Shown here: positions 56,410 to 64,000 of the stretch, in pieces
Position numbering within the stretch: position 1 is the stretch's first letter
Layout: every line of letters begins with the position of its first letter
NCBI RefSeq assembly: GCF_009696605.1
Contig: NZ_VULR01000003.1
Span: 1-64,000, forward strand
Reading direction: 5' to 3'
Origin: Anaerosalibacter bizertensis
Lineage (GTDB): Bacteria; Bacillota; Clostridia; Tissierellales; Sporanaerobacteraceae
Length of the DNA: 64,000 nt
Notes under the pieces: generated by a model
Told to the model about the DNA's origin: nothing
The model's input: the letters and a program-made list of their open reading frames with translations, nothing else
Database searches by the model: none
Translations under genes and position numbers: made by a program

Positions 56410-56438
56410 TATTTATTTTATTTGAAGGGGTAGATATA

Positions 56439-57761
56439 GTGGAAAAAGATAAATTGGTTGAAGAAAATATTGAAAATATACTTGATTCTATTCCGGCAGG
56501 TATACTGACTTCAGATCTATCAGGAACTATAAGAATTATAAACAAAAGTATAATTAAACTATTTGGATATAGTGAAGAAAAAATAAAGAGCATGAAAATA
56601 TGGAATTTAGTAAAAAATTGGAATATGGTACTTGATGAAGTTCATAATAATGGAAGCTTTACTAATGAAGATGTACAGGTAAATGCTCATACAAATAGAC
56701 TTAAATTAAATTTAAGTGCATATCCTATATATGATTCAAAAGAGAGAATTGTTGAGATAACTTGTATCTTTAATGAAGTAAAAAAACCTAGAAAGCTTGC
56801 CAATAGATTGATTAAGAGCCAAGCTATATATACTTTTGATAAAATAATAGGTAAGAATCAAAATTTTATTGATATTATTAATTATTCTAAGCAAATTGCA
56901 GATAGTAGATCAAATGTAATCATTGTAGGTGATAGTGGTACAGGGAAAGAAGTTTTTGCTCAATCTATACACAACTATAGTAGTAGGAAAGACAAGCCTT
57001 TTATAGCTGTAAACTGTGGTGCTATACCTAGCAATCTAATAGAGTCTGAACTATTCGGATATGAGGAAGGGGCTTTTACTGGAGCAAGACCAGGTGGACA
57101 TTTAGGAAAATTTGAGGCTGCAGATGGAGGAACTATATTTCTTGATGAAATAGGAGAGATGCCTTTAGATATGCAGATAAAACTTCTTAGAGTTATAGAA
57201 GAAGGGGTTATAAATAGAATTGGTAGTATAAAACAGATACCTGTAAATGTAAGAATTATATCGGCTACAAATAAGGATTTAAAAGATGAAGTGGCTAAAG
57301 GTAAATTTAGAAAAGATTTATTTTATAGGATAAATGTTATACCTATATATCTACCTTCCTTAAAAGATAGAAAAGATGATATACCTATTCTCATAAATTA
57401 CTTTATGGAAAGAATATCTAAGCGTTTAAATAAAAGAAAGGTAGATATACCAATTGGGTATATGGAAAGACTCATTAATTATGATTGGCCAGGAAATATA
57501 AGGGAATTGGAAAATCTAATAGAGCTTATTATAAATACTGGAAGTATTAAGATATTAGATAAATTACAATTTAATACTGTAGAACCTACCCCTATTAAAA
57601 GTGAAGAAATAGATGAAACAATTTTTACACTTGAAACTGTAGAGAAGAAGTATATAGAAAAAGCTTTAAATAAGTTTGATGGCAATATTTCTCAAACGGC
57701 TAAAGCCCTTGGAATTGGAAGAAATACCCTATATAGAAAGATAAAAAAATATTCCATATAG
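56439..57761 (+). CDS. PAS-domain sigma-54-dependent activator
   Basis: A 440-residue enhancer-binding protein with an N-terminal PAS domain (about 8-115). The AAA+ domain has Walker A GDSGTGKE (164-171), the sigma-54-contacting GAFTGA (211-216) and Walker B GGTIFLDEIGE. A C-terminal Fis-type helix-turn-helix (NISQTAKALGIGRNTLYRKI) ends the protein. The start is a GTG after AAGGGG. It lies between the cofactor genes and the oxidoreductase gene, which has a -24/-12 promoter. It is thus the likely activator of that gene, responding to a small molecule sensed by the PAS domain. Confidence 0.92.
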   Translation: MEKDKLVEENIENILDSIPAGILTSDLSGTIRIINKSIIKLFGYSEEKIKSMKIWNLVKNWNMVLDEVHNNGSFTNEDVQVNAHTNRLKLNLSAYPIYDSKERIVEITCIFNEVKKPRKLANRLIKSQAIYTFDKIIGKNQNFIDIINYSKQIADSRSNVIIVGDSGTGKEVFAQSIHNYSSRKDKPFIAVNCGAIPSNLIESELFGYEEGAFTGARPGGHLGKFEAADGGTIFLDEIGEMPLDMQIKLLRVIEEGVINRIGSIKQIPVNVRIISATNKDLKDEVAKGKFRKDLFYRINVIPIYLPSLKDRKDDIPILINYFMERISKRLNKRKVDIPIGYMERLINYDWPGNIRELENLIELIINTGSIKILDKLQFNTVEPTPIKSEEIDETIFTLETVEKKYIEKALNKFDGNISQTAKALGIGRNTLYRKIKKYSI

Positions 57762-57778
57762 TGTTACAATATAGAACT

Positions 57779-57797
57779 TTGGTCCATAACGGAACAA
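57779..57797 (+). promoter_or_regulatory. Candidate enhancer site for the sigma-54 activator
   Basis: TTGGTCC-N5-GGAACAA is a near-perfect dyad about 90 bases upstream of the -24/-12 promoter, the usual distance for an enhancer-binding protein. Confidence 0.6.
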
Positions 57798-57869
57798 AAC
57801 ACTGCTTCAAAGGGGAACGTCAAGGAATAAAACCTACTCCTACTCCTTATAAATTAAAGGTTATTTTTT

Positions 57870-57885
57870 TGGCATAAAAATTGCA
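57870..57885 (+). promoter_or_regulatory. Sigma-54 (-24/-12) promoter of the oxidoreductase gene
   Basis: TGGCATAAAAATTGCA matches the sigma-54 consensus TGGCAY-N5-TTGCW, with GG and GC exactly ten bases apart. It lies 45 bases before the start codon. No sigma-A promoter is obvious in the same spacer. Confidence 0.88.
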
Positions 57886-57929
57886 AAATATTTATATAAG
57901 AAATAACAAATTATAAGGGGGAAAATATT

Positions 57930-59744
57930 ATGTATGGTTATAATGGAAAGGTTTTAAGAATTAATCTTACTGACAGGACTTATAAGTTAGAGAAACTTGA
58001 TGAAAGTATTGCTAAAAAATTTATCGGTGCTAGAGGGCTTGGTGTGAAAACATTATTTGATGAAGCAGATCCAAAAGTAGAACCATTATCCCCTGAAAAT
58101 AAATTTATTATAGCTGCAGGTCCTCTTACAGGTACTGCAATGCCAACTAGTGGTAGATATATGGTTGTAACAAAAGCTCCTTTAACTGGAACTATAGGTA
58201 TTGCAAATTCTGGTGGTAAATGGGGAGCTGAGCTTAAAAATGCAGGCTATGACATGATTATTGTAGAAGGAAAAGCAGATTCACCTGTGTATGTAAATAT
58301 TTTTGATGACAAAGTAGAGATAAGGGATGCTAAGCATCTATGGGGAAAGGTTTCATCAGAAACTACAGAGATGCTTCTTGATGAAACAGATAAAAAAGCA
58401 AAAGTATTATGTATAGGACCTGCTGGTGAGAAACTTTCACTTATGGCTGCAGTTATGAATGATATAGATAGAGCTGCAGGTAGAGGTGGAGTTGGAGCTG
58501 TAATGGGTTCGAAAAATTTAAAGGCTATAGCAGTTAGAGGTACTCAGAAGTTAAATATATACGATGAAGAAGAAGCTAAGAGAGTATCTTTGGAAAAAAT
58601 AAAAATATTAAGAGAAGATCCAGTTGCAGGACAAGGGCTTCCTACCTATGGATCAGCGATTCTTGTAAATATAATAAATGAAAATGGTATACATCCTGTA
58701 AGGAATTTTCAAAAATCCTATACAGATGAAGCAGATAAAATAAGTGGAGAAACTTTAACTGAGAAGTATTTAGTTAGAAAAAACCCATGTTATAGATGTC
58801 CTATAGCTTGTGGTAGATGGATAAAATTAGAGGATGGTACTGAGTGTGGAGGACCTGAATATGAAACATTGTGGTCTTTTGGTTCAGATTGTGATGTATA
58901 TGATCTAGATGCTGTAAATAGAGCAAATATGTTATGTAATGAATATGGTATAGATACTATTTCAACAGGGGCAACTATTGCAGCGGCTATGGAACTATAT
59001 GAGAAAGGCTATATAAAGGATGAAGATATTGAAAAAGATGGATTATCATTAAATTGGGGAGATGCAGAAGCGGTTATTGGCTGGACTAAGAAAATAGGAC
59101 TAAGAGAAGGATTTGGCGATAAAATGGCAGATGGTTCTTATAGATTGTGTGACTCATATGGTGTGCCAGAATTTTCAATGAGTGTCAAGAAACAAGAACT
59201 TCCAGCATATGACCCTAGAGGGGTTCAAGGGCATGGTATAACTTATGCTGTAAACAATAGGGGAGGATGTCATATAAAAGGCTATATGATAAATCCAGAA
59301 ATTCTTGGATATCCTGAGAAATTAGATAGATTTAGTCTTGAAGGAAAAGCAGCTTATGCTAAGGTATTCCATGATTTAACAGCTATAATAGATTCATTAG
59401 GGGTATGTGTATTTACTACTTTTGGGCTTGGTGCCAAAGACTATGTAGATATGTACAATGCTGTTGTAGGTGAATTGCATGATGTAGATTCAATGATGCT
59501 TGCAGGAGATAGAATTTGGACCTTAGAAAAGTTATTTAATCTTGAAGCAGGTATAGATAGTACACATGATACTCTTCCAAGAAGATTGTTAGAGGAACCT
59601 GTTCCTGAAGGACCTTCAAAAGGATATGTACACCATTTAGATGAATTACTTCCTGAGTATTATGAAGTAAGGGGATGGGATAATAAAGGTATACCAACAA
59701 AAGAAACATTGGAAAAGTTAGACCTTGAAGAATATATAAAATAG
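57930..59744 (+). CDS. aor: Tungsten-containing aldehyde:ferredoxin oxidoreductase
   Basis: A 604-residue AOR-family enzyme that oxidises aldehydes to carboxylic acids with ferredoxin, or the reverse, using a tungsten bis-pterin centre. The [4Fe-4S] ligands C287, C290, C294 and C493 match the Pyrococcus pattern. Pterin-binding regions RAAGRGGVGAVMGSKNLK and ASFG-type segments are present. Length is the family norm. GGGGG precedes the ATG. A sigma-54 promoter drives it, and moaD and moeB follow. The aldehyde substrate is not identifiable from sequence. Confidence 0.95.
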   Translation: MYGYNGKVLRINLTDRTYKLEKLDESIAKKFIGARGLGVKTLFDEADPKVEPLSPENKFIIAAGPLTGTAMPTSGRYMVVTKAPLTGTIGIANSGGKWGAELKNAGYDMIIVEGKADSPVYVNIFDDKVEIRDAKHLWGKVSSETTEMLLDETDKKAKVLCIGPAGEKLSLMAAVMNDIDRAAGRGGVGAVMGSKNLKAIAVRGTQKLNIYDEEEAKRVSLEKIKILREDPVAGQGLPTYGSAILVNIINENGIHPVRNFQKSYTDEADKISGETLTEKYLVRKNPCYRCPIACGRWIKLEDGTECGGPEYETLWSFGSDCDVYDLDAVNRANMLCNEYGIDTISTGATIAAAMELYEKGYIKDEDIEKDGLSLNWGDAEAVIGWTKKIGLREGFGDKMADGSYRLCDSYGVPEFSMSVKKQELPAYDPRGVQGHGITYAVNNRGGCHIKGYMINPEILGYPEKLDRFSLEGKAAYAKVFHDLTAIIDSLGVCVFTTFGLGAKDYVDMYNAVVGELHDVDSMMLAGDRIWTLEKLFNLEAGIDSTHDTLPRRLLEEPVPEGPSKGYVHHLDELLPEYYEVRGWDNKGIPTKETLEKLDLEEYIK

Positions 59745-59781
59745 ATAGAAATTCGAAATTTTATTGAAATGAGGTGATACT

Positions 59782-60009
59782 TTGGAAGTAGAGATAAGAC
59801 TTTTTGCCTCTTTTAGAGAAGGAAGAGAGAAAAAATATTTTTTTAAAATAGATAATTTAAATTTAACTGTCAGGGATATACTTGAAAAATTAGATATAGA
59901 CGAAGAAGAAGTAGCTATATTATTAATAAATGGAAGAGATGGAAAAGTAGATAATGTATTAAAAGATGGAGATATAGTATCTCTGTTTCCACCAGTAGGA
60001 GGCGGTTAA
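59782..60009 (+). CDS. moaD: MoaD/ThiS-like sulfur carrier
   Basis: A 75-residue ubiquitin-fold protein ending in PPVGGG with the Gly-Gly tail that is thiocarboxylated to donate sulfur. It starts with TTG after GAGGTGATAC. Its partner adenylyltransferase follows four bases later. As small AOR-linked carriers go, it may serve the tungsten pterin dithiolene. The partner MoaE is not in the window. Confidence 0.88.
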   Translation: MEVEIRLFASFREGREKKYFFKIDNLNLTVRDILEKLDIDEEEVAILLINGRDGKVDNVLKDGDIVSLFPPVGGG

Positions 60010-60012
60010 ATT

Positions 60013-60693
60013 TTGATAAGATATGAAAGAAATATGTCTGCTCTTTCAAAAGAAGAAAATGAAAAATTGAAAGATTTTCGTGTAGTGGTAGTAGGATGTG
60101 GAGGTCTTGGAAGCTATACAGTAGAGATGTTAGCTAGACTTGGAATAGGTCATATAACTGTAGTAGATGGAGATAGCTTCAGTGAATCTAATTTAAACAG
60201 GCAAATTCTTAGTAACAATCAAAATCTAGGTAAAAACAAAGCAGTTGAGGCTAAAAAAAGAATGGAAATAGTAAATGAATTAATTGAGGTCGTTCCAGTT
60301 ACTAAGTTTATTGATGAATACAATGGGACAGATATTTTAAAAGGACACCATATAGTTATTGATGGCCTTGATAATATCGACACAAGATTTTTACTTCAAG
60401 AAAAATGTGAAGAGTTAAAAATACCTTTTGTTCATGGTGCAATAGGAGGTTGGTATGGCCAAGTTACAACTATTTTTCCAGGAGATAGAACATTAGACTT
60501 TATATACAGGAATAGAAGAAAAGAAGGAATAGAAAAACGTTTTGGTAATCCTTCGTTTATACCTGCATTGGTTTCTTCTATACAAGTAAGTGAAACTATT
60601 AAAGTACTAATTAAAAGAGGAGAAATACTGAGAAAGAAATTACTTGTTATAGATCTACTTTATCAAGATTTTAAAATCATCAATTTTCAATAA
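60013..60693 (+). CDS. moeB: MoeB/ThiF-type adenylyltransferase
   Basis: A 226-residue E1-like enzyme that adenylates the C-terminal glycine of MoaD. Seen: VVGCGGLGSYTVEMLARLG (ATP-binding), DSFSESNLNRQ, and DGLDNIDTR. The paired CxxC zinc motifs and the rhodanese domain of longer relatives are absent. Start TTG with AGGAGGCGG inside the end of moaD. It is the last gene of the locus, before a very strong terminator. Confidence 0.88.
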   Translation: MIRYERNMSALSKEENEKLKDFRVVVVGCGGLGSYTVEMLARLGIGHITVVDGDSFSESNLNRQILSNNQNLGKNKAVEAKKRMEIVNELIEVVPVTKFIDEYNGTDILKGHHIVIDGLDNIDTRFLLQEKCEELKIPFVHGAIGGWYGQVTTIFPGDRTLDFIYRNRRKEGIEKRFGNPSFIPALVSSIQVSETIKVLIKRGEILRKKLLVIDLLYQDFKIINFQ

Positions 60694-60754
60694 ATATAGA
60701 ATAAAGTAAAGGCTACTAGATTTAAATCTAGTAGCCTTTACTTTATTCTATATT
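60693..60754. terminator. Terminator palindrome after moeB
   Basis: A perfect palindrome with 31-base arms (centre AGATTTAAATCT) overlaps the moeB stop. It could work in both directions. A GerM-like fragment lies just beyond it. Confidence 0.85.
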
Positions 60755-60803
60755 ATCTAGGGGTTCATCCCACAAGGGTTTCTACATTTTGACAATCTGT
60801 TAA
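60750..60803 (-). pseudogene. Fragment of a GerM-like gene 3' end
   Basis: The bases match the 3' end of the GerM-domain gene at the right edge of the window (around 63820-63890). The shared sequence is TATTATCTAGGGGTTC, then AAGGGTTTCT, then TTTTGAC. An 18-base gap and an in-frame stop are present. It is too short to code for anything and is a remnant of a duplicated copy. Confidence 0.7.
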
Positions 60804-60817
60804 TAAAATAACTATTA

Positions 60818-60846
60818 TAGACAATAGTTTGTGACTGTGATATTAT
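60818..60846 (+). promoter_or_regulatory. Promoter of ldh
   Basis: TAGACA and TATTAT with 17-base spacing and a TGA just before the -10 (extended element), 74 bases before the start codon. Confidence 0.6.
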
Positions 60847-60919
60847 AAAAAAGAAAGAACTGGTATGACCAGCATACCACTATAATAATATAAAATATTA
60901 TTTTGAAAGGGTGAGTTTT

Positions 60920-61900
60920 ATGATTAGGGAGAAGAAAGGTACAAAAATATCTATTATAGGAACAGGAGCTGTAGGGGCAACAACTGCTTATTCTTTAATC
61001 ATTTCAGGTTTTGCAACTGAGTTAGTATTGGTAGATGTAAATAAAGAAAAAACTGAAGGAGAAGCTTTAGATTTAAGTCATGGTGCAGGATTTATAAAAC
61101 CTGTAAATATAAATGCAGGTGAATATAAAGATACTAAGGACTCTGATATTGTTATAGTAACTGCTGGGGCAGCGCAAAAACCTGGTGAAACTAGATTGGA
61201 TCTTGTTAATAAAAACATACAAATATTTAAAGGAATAATCCCAGAAGTAGTAAAATATAGCCCTAATTGTATTTTGTTAATAGTTTCTAATCCAGTAGAT
61301 ATATTAAGTTATGTGGCCTATAAATTATCTGGATTCCCTAAAGAAAGAGTCATAGGTTCAGGTACTGTACTAGATACATCAAGATTAAAATATCAAATAG
61401 GTAAGAGGTTTGATGTTGATGCTAGAGATATTCAAACATATATAATGGGAGAACATGGTGATACAGAATTTGTTGCTTGGAGTTTAACTAATATACAAGG
61501 AATATCAATAGATGAATATGCTAAAGAATTTAATTATAAATATGATGATAAATTTAGGAGAAGTGTTCATGAAAATGTTAAGAATGCTGCTTATGAAGTT
61601 ATAAATAGAAAAGGTGCTACTTTTTACGCAATAGCTTTAGCTGTTAGCCGTATTGTAGAAGCTATACTAGGTGATGAAAAATCAATTCTACCAGTATCAA
61701 CTTTAGTAGAAGATTATTATGGAGTAGATGATATATATTTAGGAGTACCTGCCATAGTAGGAAGAGATGGTGTTGAAAAGGCATTAAAGGTATCTTTAAG
61801 TGAAGATGAAGTGAAAGATTTTAAAAGTTCTGCAAAAACTTTGCAAGAAGTATTATATAGCTCAACTTCATTAGATGATTTAAAAGAAGGTTGCATGTAA
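60920..61900 (+). CDS. ldh: L-lactate dehydrogenase
   Basis: A 326-residue NAD-dependent enzyme reducing pyruvate to lactate. Residues visible: nucleotide loop GTGAVG (14-19), D39 at the NAD-binding strand, R92, D152, R155 and catalytic H179 in GEHGD. The ATG at 60920 follows GAAAGGG. The GTG at 60911 overlaps that region. It is convergent with a FadR-type regulator, which might control it. Confidence 0.94.
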   Translation: MIREKKGTKISIIGTGAVGATTAYSLIISGFATELVLVDVNKEKTEGEALDLSHGAGFIKPVNINAGEYKDTKDSDIVIVTAGAAQKPGETRLDLVNKNIQIFKGIIPEVVKYSPNCILLIVSNPVDILSYVAYKLSGFPKERVIGSGTVLDTSRLKYQIGKRFDVDARDIQTYIMGEHGDTEFVAWSLTNIQGISIDEYAKEFNYKYDDKFRRSVHENVKNAAYEVINRKGATFYAIALAVSRIVEAILGDEKSILPVSTLVEDYYGVDDIYLGVPAIVGRDGVEKALKVSLSEDEVKDFKSSAKTLQEVLYSSTSLDDLKEGCM

Positions 61901-61901
61901 A

Positions 61902-61947
61902 AAATACTATTTGTTTCCCCAAATGGGGAAGCAAATAGTATTTTTTT
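61902..61947. terminator. Terminator between ldh and the FadR-type gene
   Basis: A 19-pair imperfect stem (TACTATTTG-TTTCCCC with GGGGAA-GCAAATAGTA) with a T-run on the plus side and an A-run on the other serves both convergent genes. Confidence 0.85.
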
Positions 61948-62650
61948 AATTTTTTATAGATTTTTTCATTTCATTATTCACAAATTCAAGATGGTCTGAC
62001 ATTGCTTTTTCAGCTGCCTTGATATCTTTGTTCTTTAGAGCTTCATAAATATTATTATGCTGTTGTTTTATGATTTCTTTATGTTTTTCTTTTATTAATA
62101 TATTTTTTCTTGTATCTTTTATAGACGCTTCAATAAGGGATGAAACGGCATTTAATATACTTTGTAATAAGAAGTTTTTACTAGATTGAGCTATTTTGTA
62201 ATGGAACATAACATCCAATTTTACTAATTCATCTTCAGAATTTGATGTTTTTGATGTATCTAATATTTTTTCTATTTCTTCTAATTCTTCATCTACAATT
62301 CTTTCGGCTGCTAAAGCAACAGAACCTTTTTCTATAACATGTCTAAGTTCTAATATTTCTTGGGCATTACTTTCTTTGATTAAGAATATTGTAGAAAATG
62401 GATCTAGCAATATATCCTCAAAGTTACTTTTTATAAAATTACCTTCTCCTTGACGAGATTCTATAAGTCCCATTATTTCCAATTCTTTAAGAGCTTCTCT
62501 AACAGAAGTTCTGCTTACTTGTAATTTTTCAGCCATTTTTCTTTCTGAAGGAAGTTTATCACCTTTTTGAAGGGATCCTTCAGAAACCATTTCTTTAATT
62601 TGTGCAATAACTTTTTTGGAAATACTTGTCTGTTTAATGGGAGTAAACAT
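61946..62650 (-). CDS. FadR/GntR-family transcriptional regulator
   Basis: A 234-residue regulator. The winged helix-turn-helix is at about residues 8-72 (KLPSERKMAEKLQVSRTSVREAL) and the all-helical FCD ligand domain at about 90-220. Relatives include LldR and PdhR, which respond to lactate or pyruvate. The neighbouring ldh gene makes lactate control plausible, though they are convergent. A 26-base palindrome in its upstream region may be its operator. GAGAGGAAG precedes the ATG. Confidence 0.9.
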   Translation of the reverse strand: MFTPIKQTSISKKVIAQIKEMVSEGSLQKGDKLPSERKMAEKLQVSRTSVREALKELEIMGLIESRQGEGNFIKSNFEDILLDPFSTIFLIKESNAQEILELRHVIEKGSVALAAERIVDEELEEIEKILDTSKTSNSEDELVKLDVMFHYKIAQSSKNFLLQSILNAVSSLIEASIKDTRKNILIKEKHKEIIKQQHNNIYEALKNKDIKAAEKAMSDHLEFVNNEMKKSIKN

Positions 62651-62706
62651 ATTTTTCTTCCTCTCTGAATAAGTTGATTTTTAAAAGACTTTGTAGTTTT
62701 AAAACT

Positions 62707-62732
62707 AACTTAATTTTATATAAAATTAAGTT
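62707..62732. promoter_or_regulatory. 26-base perfect palindrome in the divergent spacer
   Basis: Arms AACTTAATTTTAT and complement are fully symmetric. It is placed between the FadR-type regulator and rnz, which are divergently transcribed. It is a candidate operator for autoregulation, as no T-run suggests a terminator. Confidence 0.5.
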
Positions 62733-62803
62733 AAATTGCAAGATCTGAAAATTATATATAAAACATTTAAAATGAGATAAACTAGAAGATAGAGGTGATT
62801 TAA

Positions 62804-63712
62804 TTGCTTGATATTGCATTGTTAGGGTCTGGTGGTGGAATGCCTATGCCTAATAGATATCTATCTTCCCTGCTTATAAGATATAATGGAAGGAAGATAT
62901 TAGTAGATTGTGGTGAAGGAATTCAGGTGTCTATGAGAATACTTGGTTGGGGTTTCAAGAGTATTGATATTATATGCATAACCCATTGTCATGGAGATCA
63001 TATAATAGGTTTGCCAGGTCTTCTTTCTACCATAGGAAATAGTGGAAGAACTGAGCCAATAACTATAATTGGACCTGAAGGTATAACCTATGTAATAGAT
63101 GGACTAAGAAGGGTAGTTCCATATCTTCCTTATGATATAAATATAATAGAAAATCCTAAAAGTAGAATAAATATAATGGAAAATATGGACATAAAAACAT
63201 TAGAACTCGACCATTCATTACCTTGTGTGGGTTATAGTTTCGGTTTAAAAAGGAATCCAAAATTTGAAGTTGAAAAAGCAATAAAAAATAGAGTACCGAA
63301 AAATTTATGGGGTAGGCTCCAAGATGGGGAAACTGTAGATTTTAATGGTATAAAATATAGTTCACATATGGTATTAGGACAGGAAAGAAAAGGTATAAAG
63401 TTAAGTTATATTACAGATACCAGACCTATAGATACTATACCAAAATTTATATATGGAAGTGATTTATTTATATGTGAAGGTACTTATGGAGAGGAAAAAG
63501 ATCTAGATAAAGCCATAAAGAATAAGCATATGACATTTAGTGAGGCTGCACTTTTAGCTAAAAAGGGGAATGTAGAAGAACTTTTGCTTACCCATTTTAG
63601 TCCAGCTATAGAAGAACCAAAGTTGTATGAAGAAAATGCAAAAAATATCTTTTCCAATACAATTATAGGTATAGATAGATTTATTAAAACTTTAGCTTTT
63701 AAAGATGAGTGA
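62804..63712 (+). CDS. rnz: Ribonuclease Z (tRNA 3'-processing endonuclease)
   Basis: A 302-residue metallo-beta-lactamase-fold protein with LGSGGGMP at the start and the zinc motif HCHGDH (H61, H63, D65, H66). Later ligands lie in [14 protein letters not shown] and LLLTHFSP. These match RNase Z, which cuts tRNA precursors at the 3' end. The start is TTG after GAGGTGAT. The family assignment is firm, and some relatives act on other phosphodiesters. Confidence 0.82.
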   Translation: MLDIALLGSGGGMPMPNRYLSSLLIRYNGRKILVDCGEGIQVSMRILGWGFKSIDIICITHCHGDHIIGLPGLLSTIGNSGRTEPITIIGPEGITYVIDGLRRVVPYLPYDINIIENPKSRINIMENMDIKTLELDHSLPCVGYSFGLKRNPKFEVEKAIKNRVPKNLWGRLQDGETVDFNGIKYSSHMVLGQERKGIKLSYITDTRPIDTIPKFIYGSDLFICEGTYGEEKDLDKAIKNKHMTFSEAALLAKKGNVEELLLTHFSPAIEEPKLYEENAKNIFSNTIIGIDRFIKTLAFKDE

Positions 63713-63753
63713 ATTGTTATTCATGTTATTATATAGACTTAATATAGTTGAAT

Positions 63754-63805
63754 ATTAAAACACATGCTCTTTTTAGTTAAAACTAAAAAGAGCATGTGTT
63801 TTAAT
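63754..63805. terminator. Terminator palindrome between rnz and the GerM-like gene
   Basis: A perfect palindrome with 25-base arms (ATTAAAACACATGCTCTTTT and on) and a two-base centre lies between convergent genes and can act on both. Confidence 0.85.
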
Positions 63806-63807
63806 TG

Positions 63808-64000
63808 TTATTCCATTATATTATCTAGGGGTTCTGAAATATCTAGATGTCCCATAAGGGTTTCTGCCTTTTGACCATCTATTAAAAATTGTACTTTATC
63901 TACACTTTCTAATTCTATTAGACTTTTAATTATTTGATCTAAAGTAAATCTTTCTTCTAATGATCCTCCATTTAAACCTTCTTGCTTAAAGTTTACAAAT
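63808..64000 (-). CDS. GerM-domain protein, C-terminal part (runs off the window)
   Basis: The 63 last codons are visible: FVNFKQEGLNGGSLEERFTL, then VDKVQFLIDGQKAETLMGH and LDISEPLDN before the stop. They match the C-terminal half of the GerMN domain found in GerM and related sporulation/germination lipoproteins. The N-terminus lies beyond the right edge. Convergent with rnz. Confidence 0.8.
   Translation of the reverse strand, partial: FVNFKQEGLNGGSLEERFTLDQIIKSLIELESVDKVQFLIDGQKAETLMGHLDISEPLDNIME

Noticed and set aside
60830-60850. Rex-repressor site before ldh (TTGTGA)
   Set aside because: Only one half-site is present. The complementary half (TCACAA) is not found.

Overview
The window is AT-rich DNA from a low-GC Gram-positive anaerobe. 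I infer a member of the Clostridia/Tissierellia. Supporting signs are strong AGGAGG ribosome binding sites, many TTG/GTG starts, extended -10 promoters (TGnTATAAT), a tungsten aldehyde:ferredoxin oxidoreductase, a rubrerythrin and a GerM-like sporulation/germination gene.

Layout. 1-420: the 3' end of a 23S rRNA, a 5S rRNA and a terminator. 0.6-7.2 kb: a cell-wall M23 peptidase, a subtilisin-like protease, a P-type cation ATPase behind a clear yybP-ykoY manganese riboswitch, and a membrane-anchored HExxH protein. 7.4-13.1 kb: a conserved block murA-yycJ-htrA-yyzF-surE-rubrerythrin-rlmH. 13.2-25.9 kb: an accessory island of small genes, most with their own promoter and hairpin (a HepT/MntA toxin-antitoxin pair, XRE regulator plus membrane partner, RtcB ligase, SdpI-like and VanZ-like proteins, decayed methyltransferase and acetyltransferase genes). 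It also holds two IS3-family elements and the fossil of a pC194/pUB110-type rolling-circle plasmid (truncated rep plus nick site). The second IS cuts off a CofE-like ligase gene. 26-48 kb: mostly core genes (LysR regulator, NdpA-like protein, rluF, DEAD-box helicase, MacB-type exporter, glycine-betaine transporter, uup, topB, PLD-family enzyme, MATE pump), with an ABC-F pseudogene, a MITE-like repeat and a solo IS end.

48.6-60.7 kb is a near-complete tungsten cofactor locus: tupABC (tungstate uptake), mogA, two moeA genes (one fused to a periplasmic-binding-protein-like domain), moaA, moaC, a MOSC protein, a sigma-54 activator, the aldehyde:ferredoxin oxidoreductase, moaD and moeB. The oxidoreductase has a textbook -24/-12 promoter and an upstream dyad, so the adjacent activator very probably drives it. 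No moaE is present. 60.9-64 kb: ldh, a FadR-type regulator, RNase Z and the 3' end of a GerM-domain gene.

Most noteworthy: the manganese riboswitch/ATPase unit, the sigma-54 tungsten-enzyme circuit, the plasmid fossil, a probable ATT start codon on the betaine transporter together with a palindrome inside its promoter, and a nested hairpin element carried by the first IS. I saw no CRISPR array and no tRNA gene.
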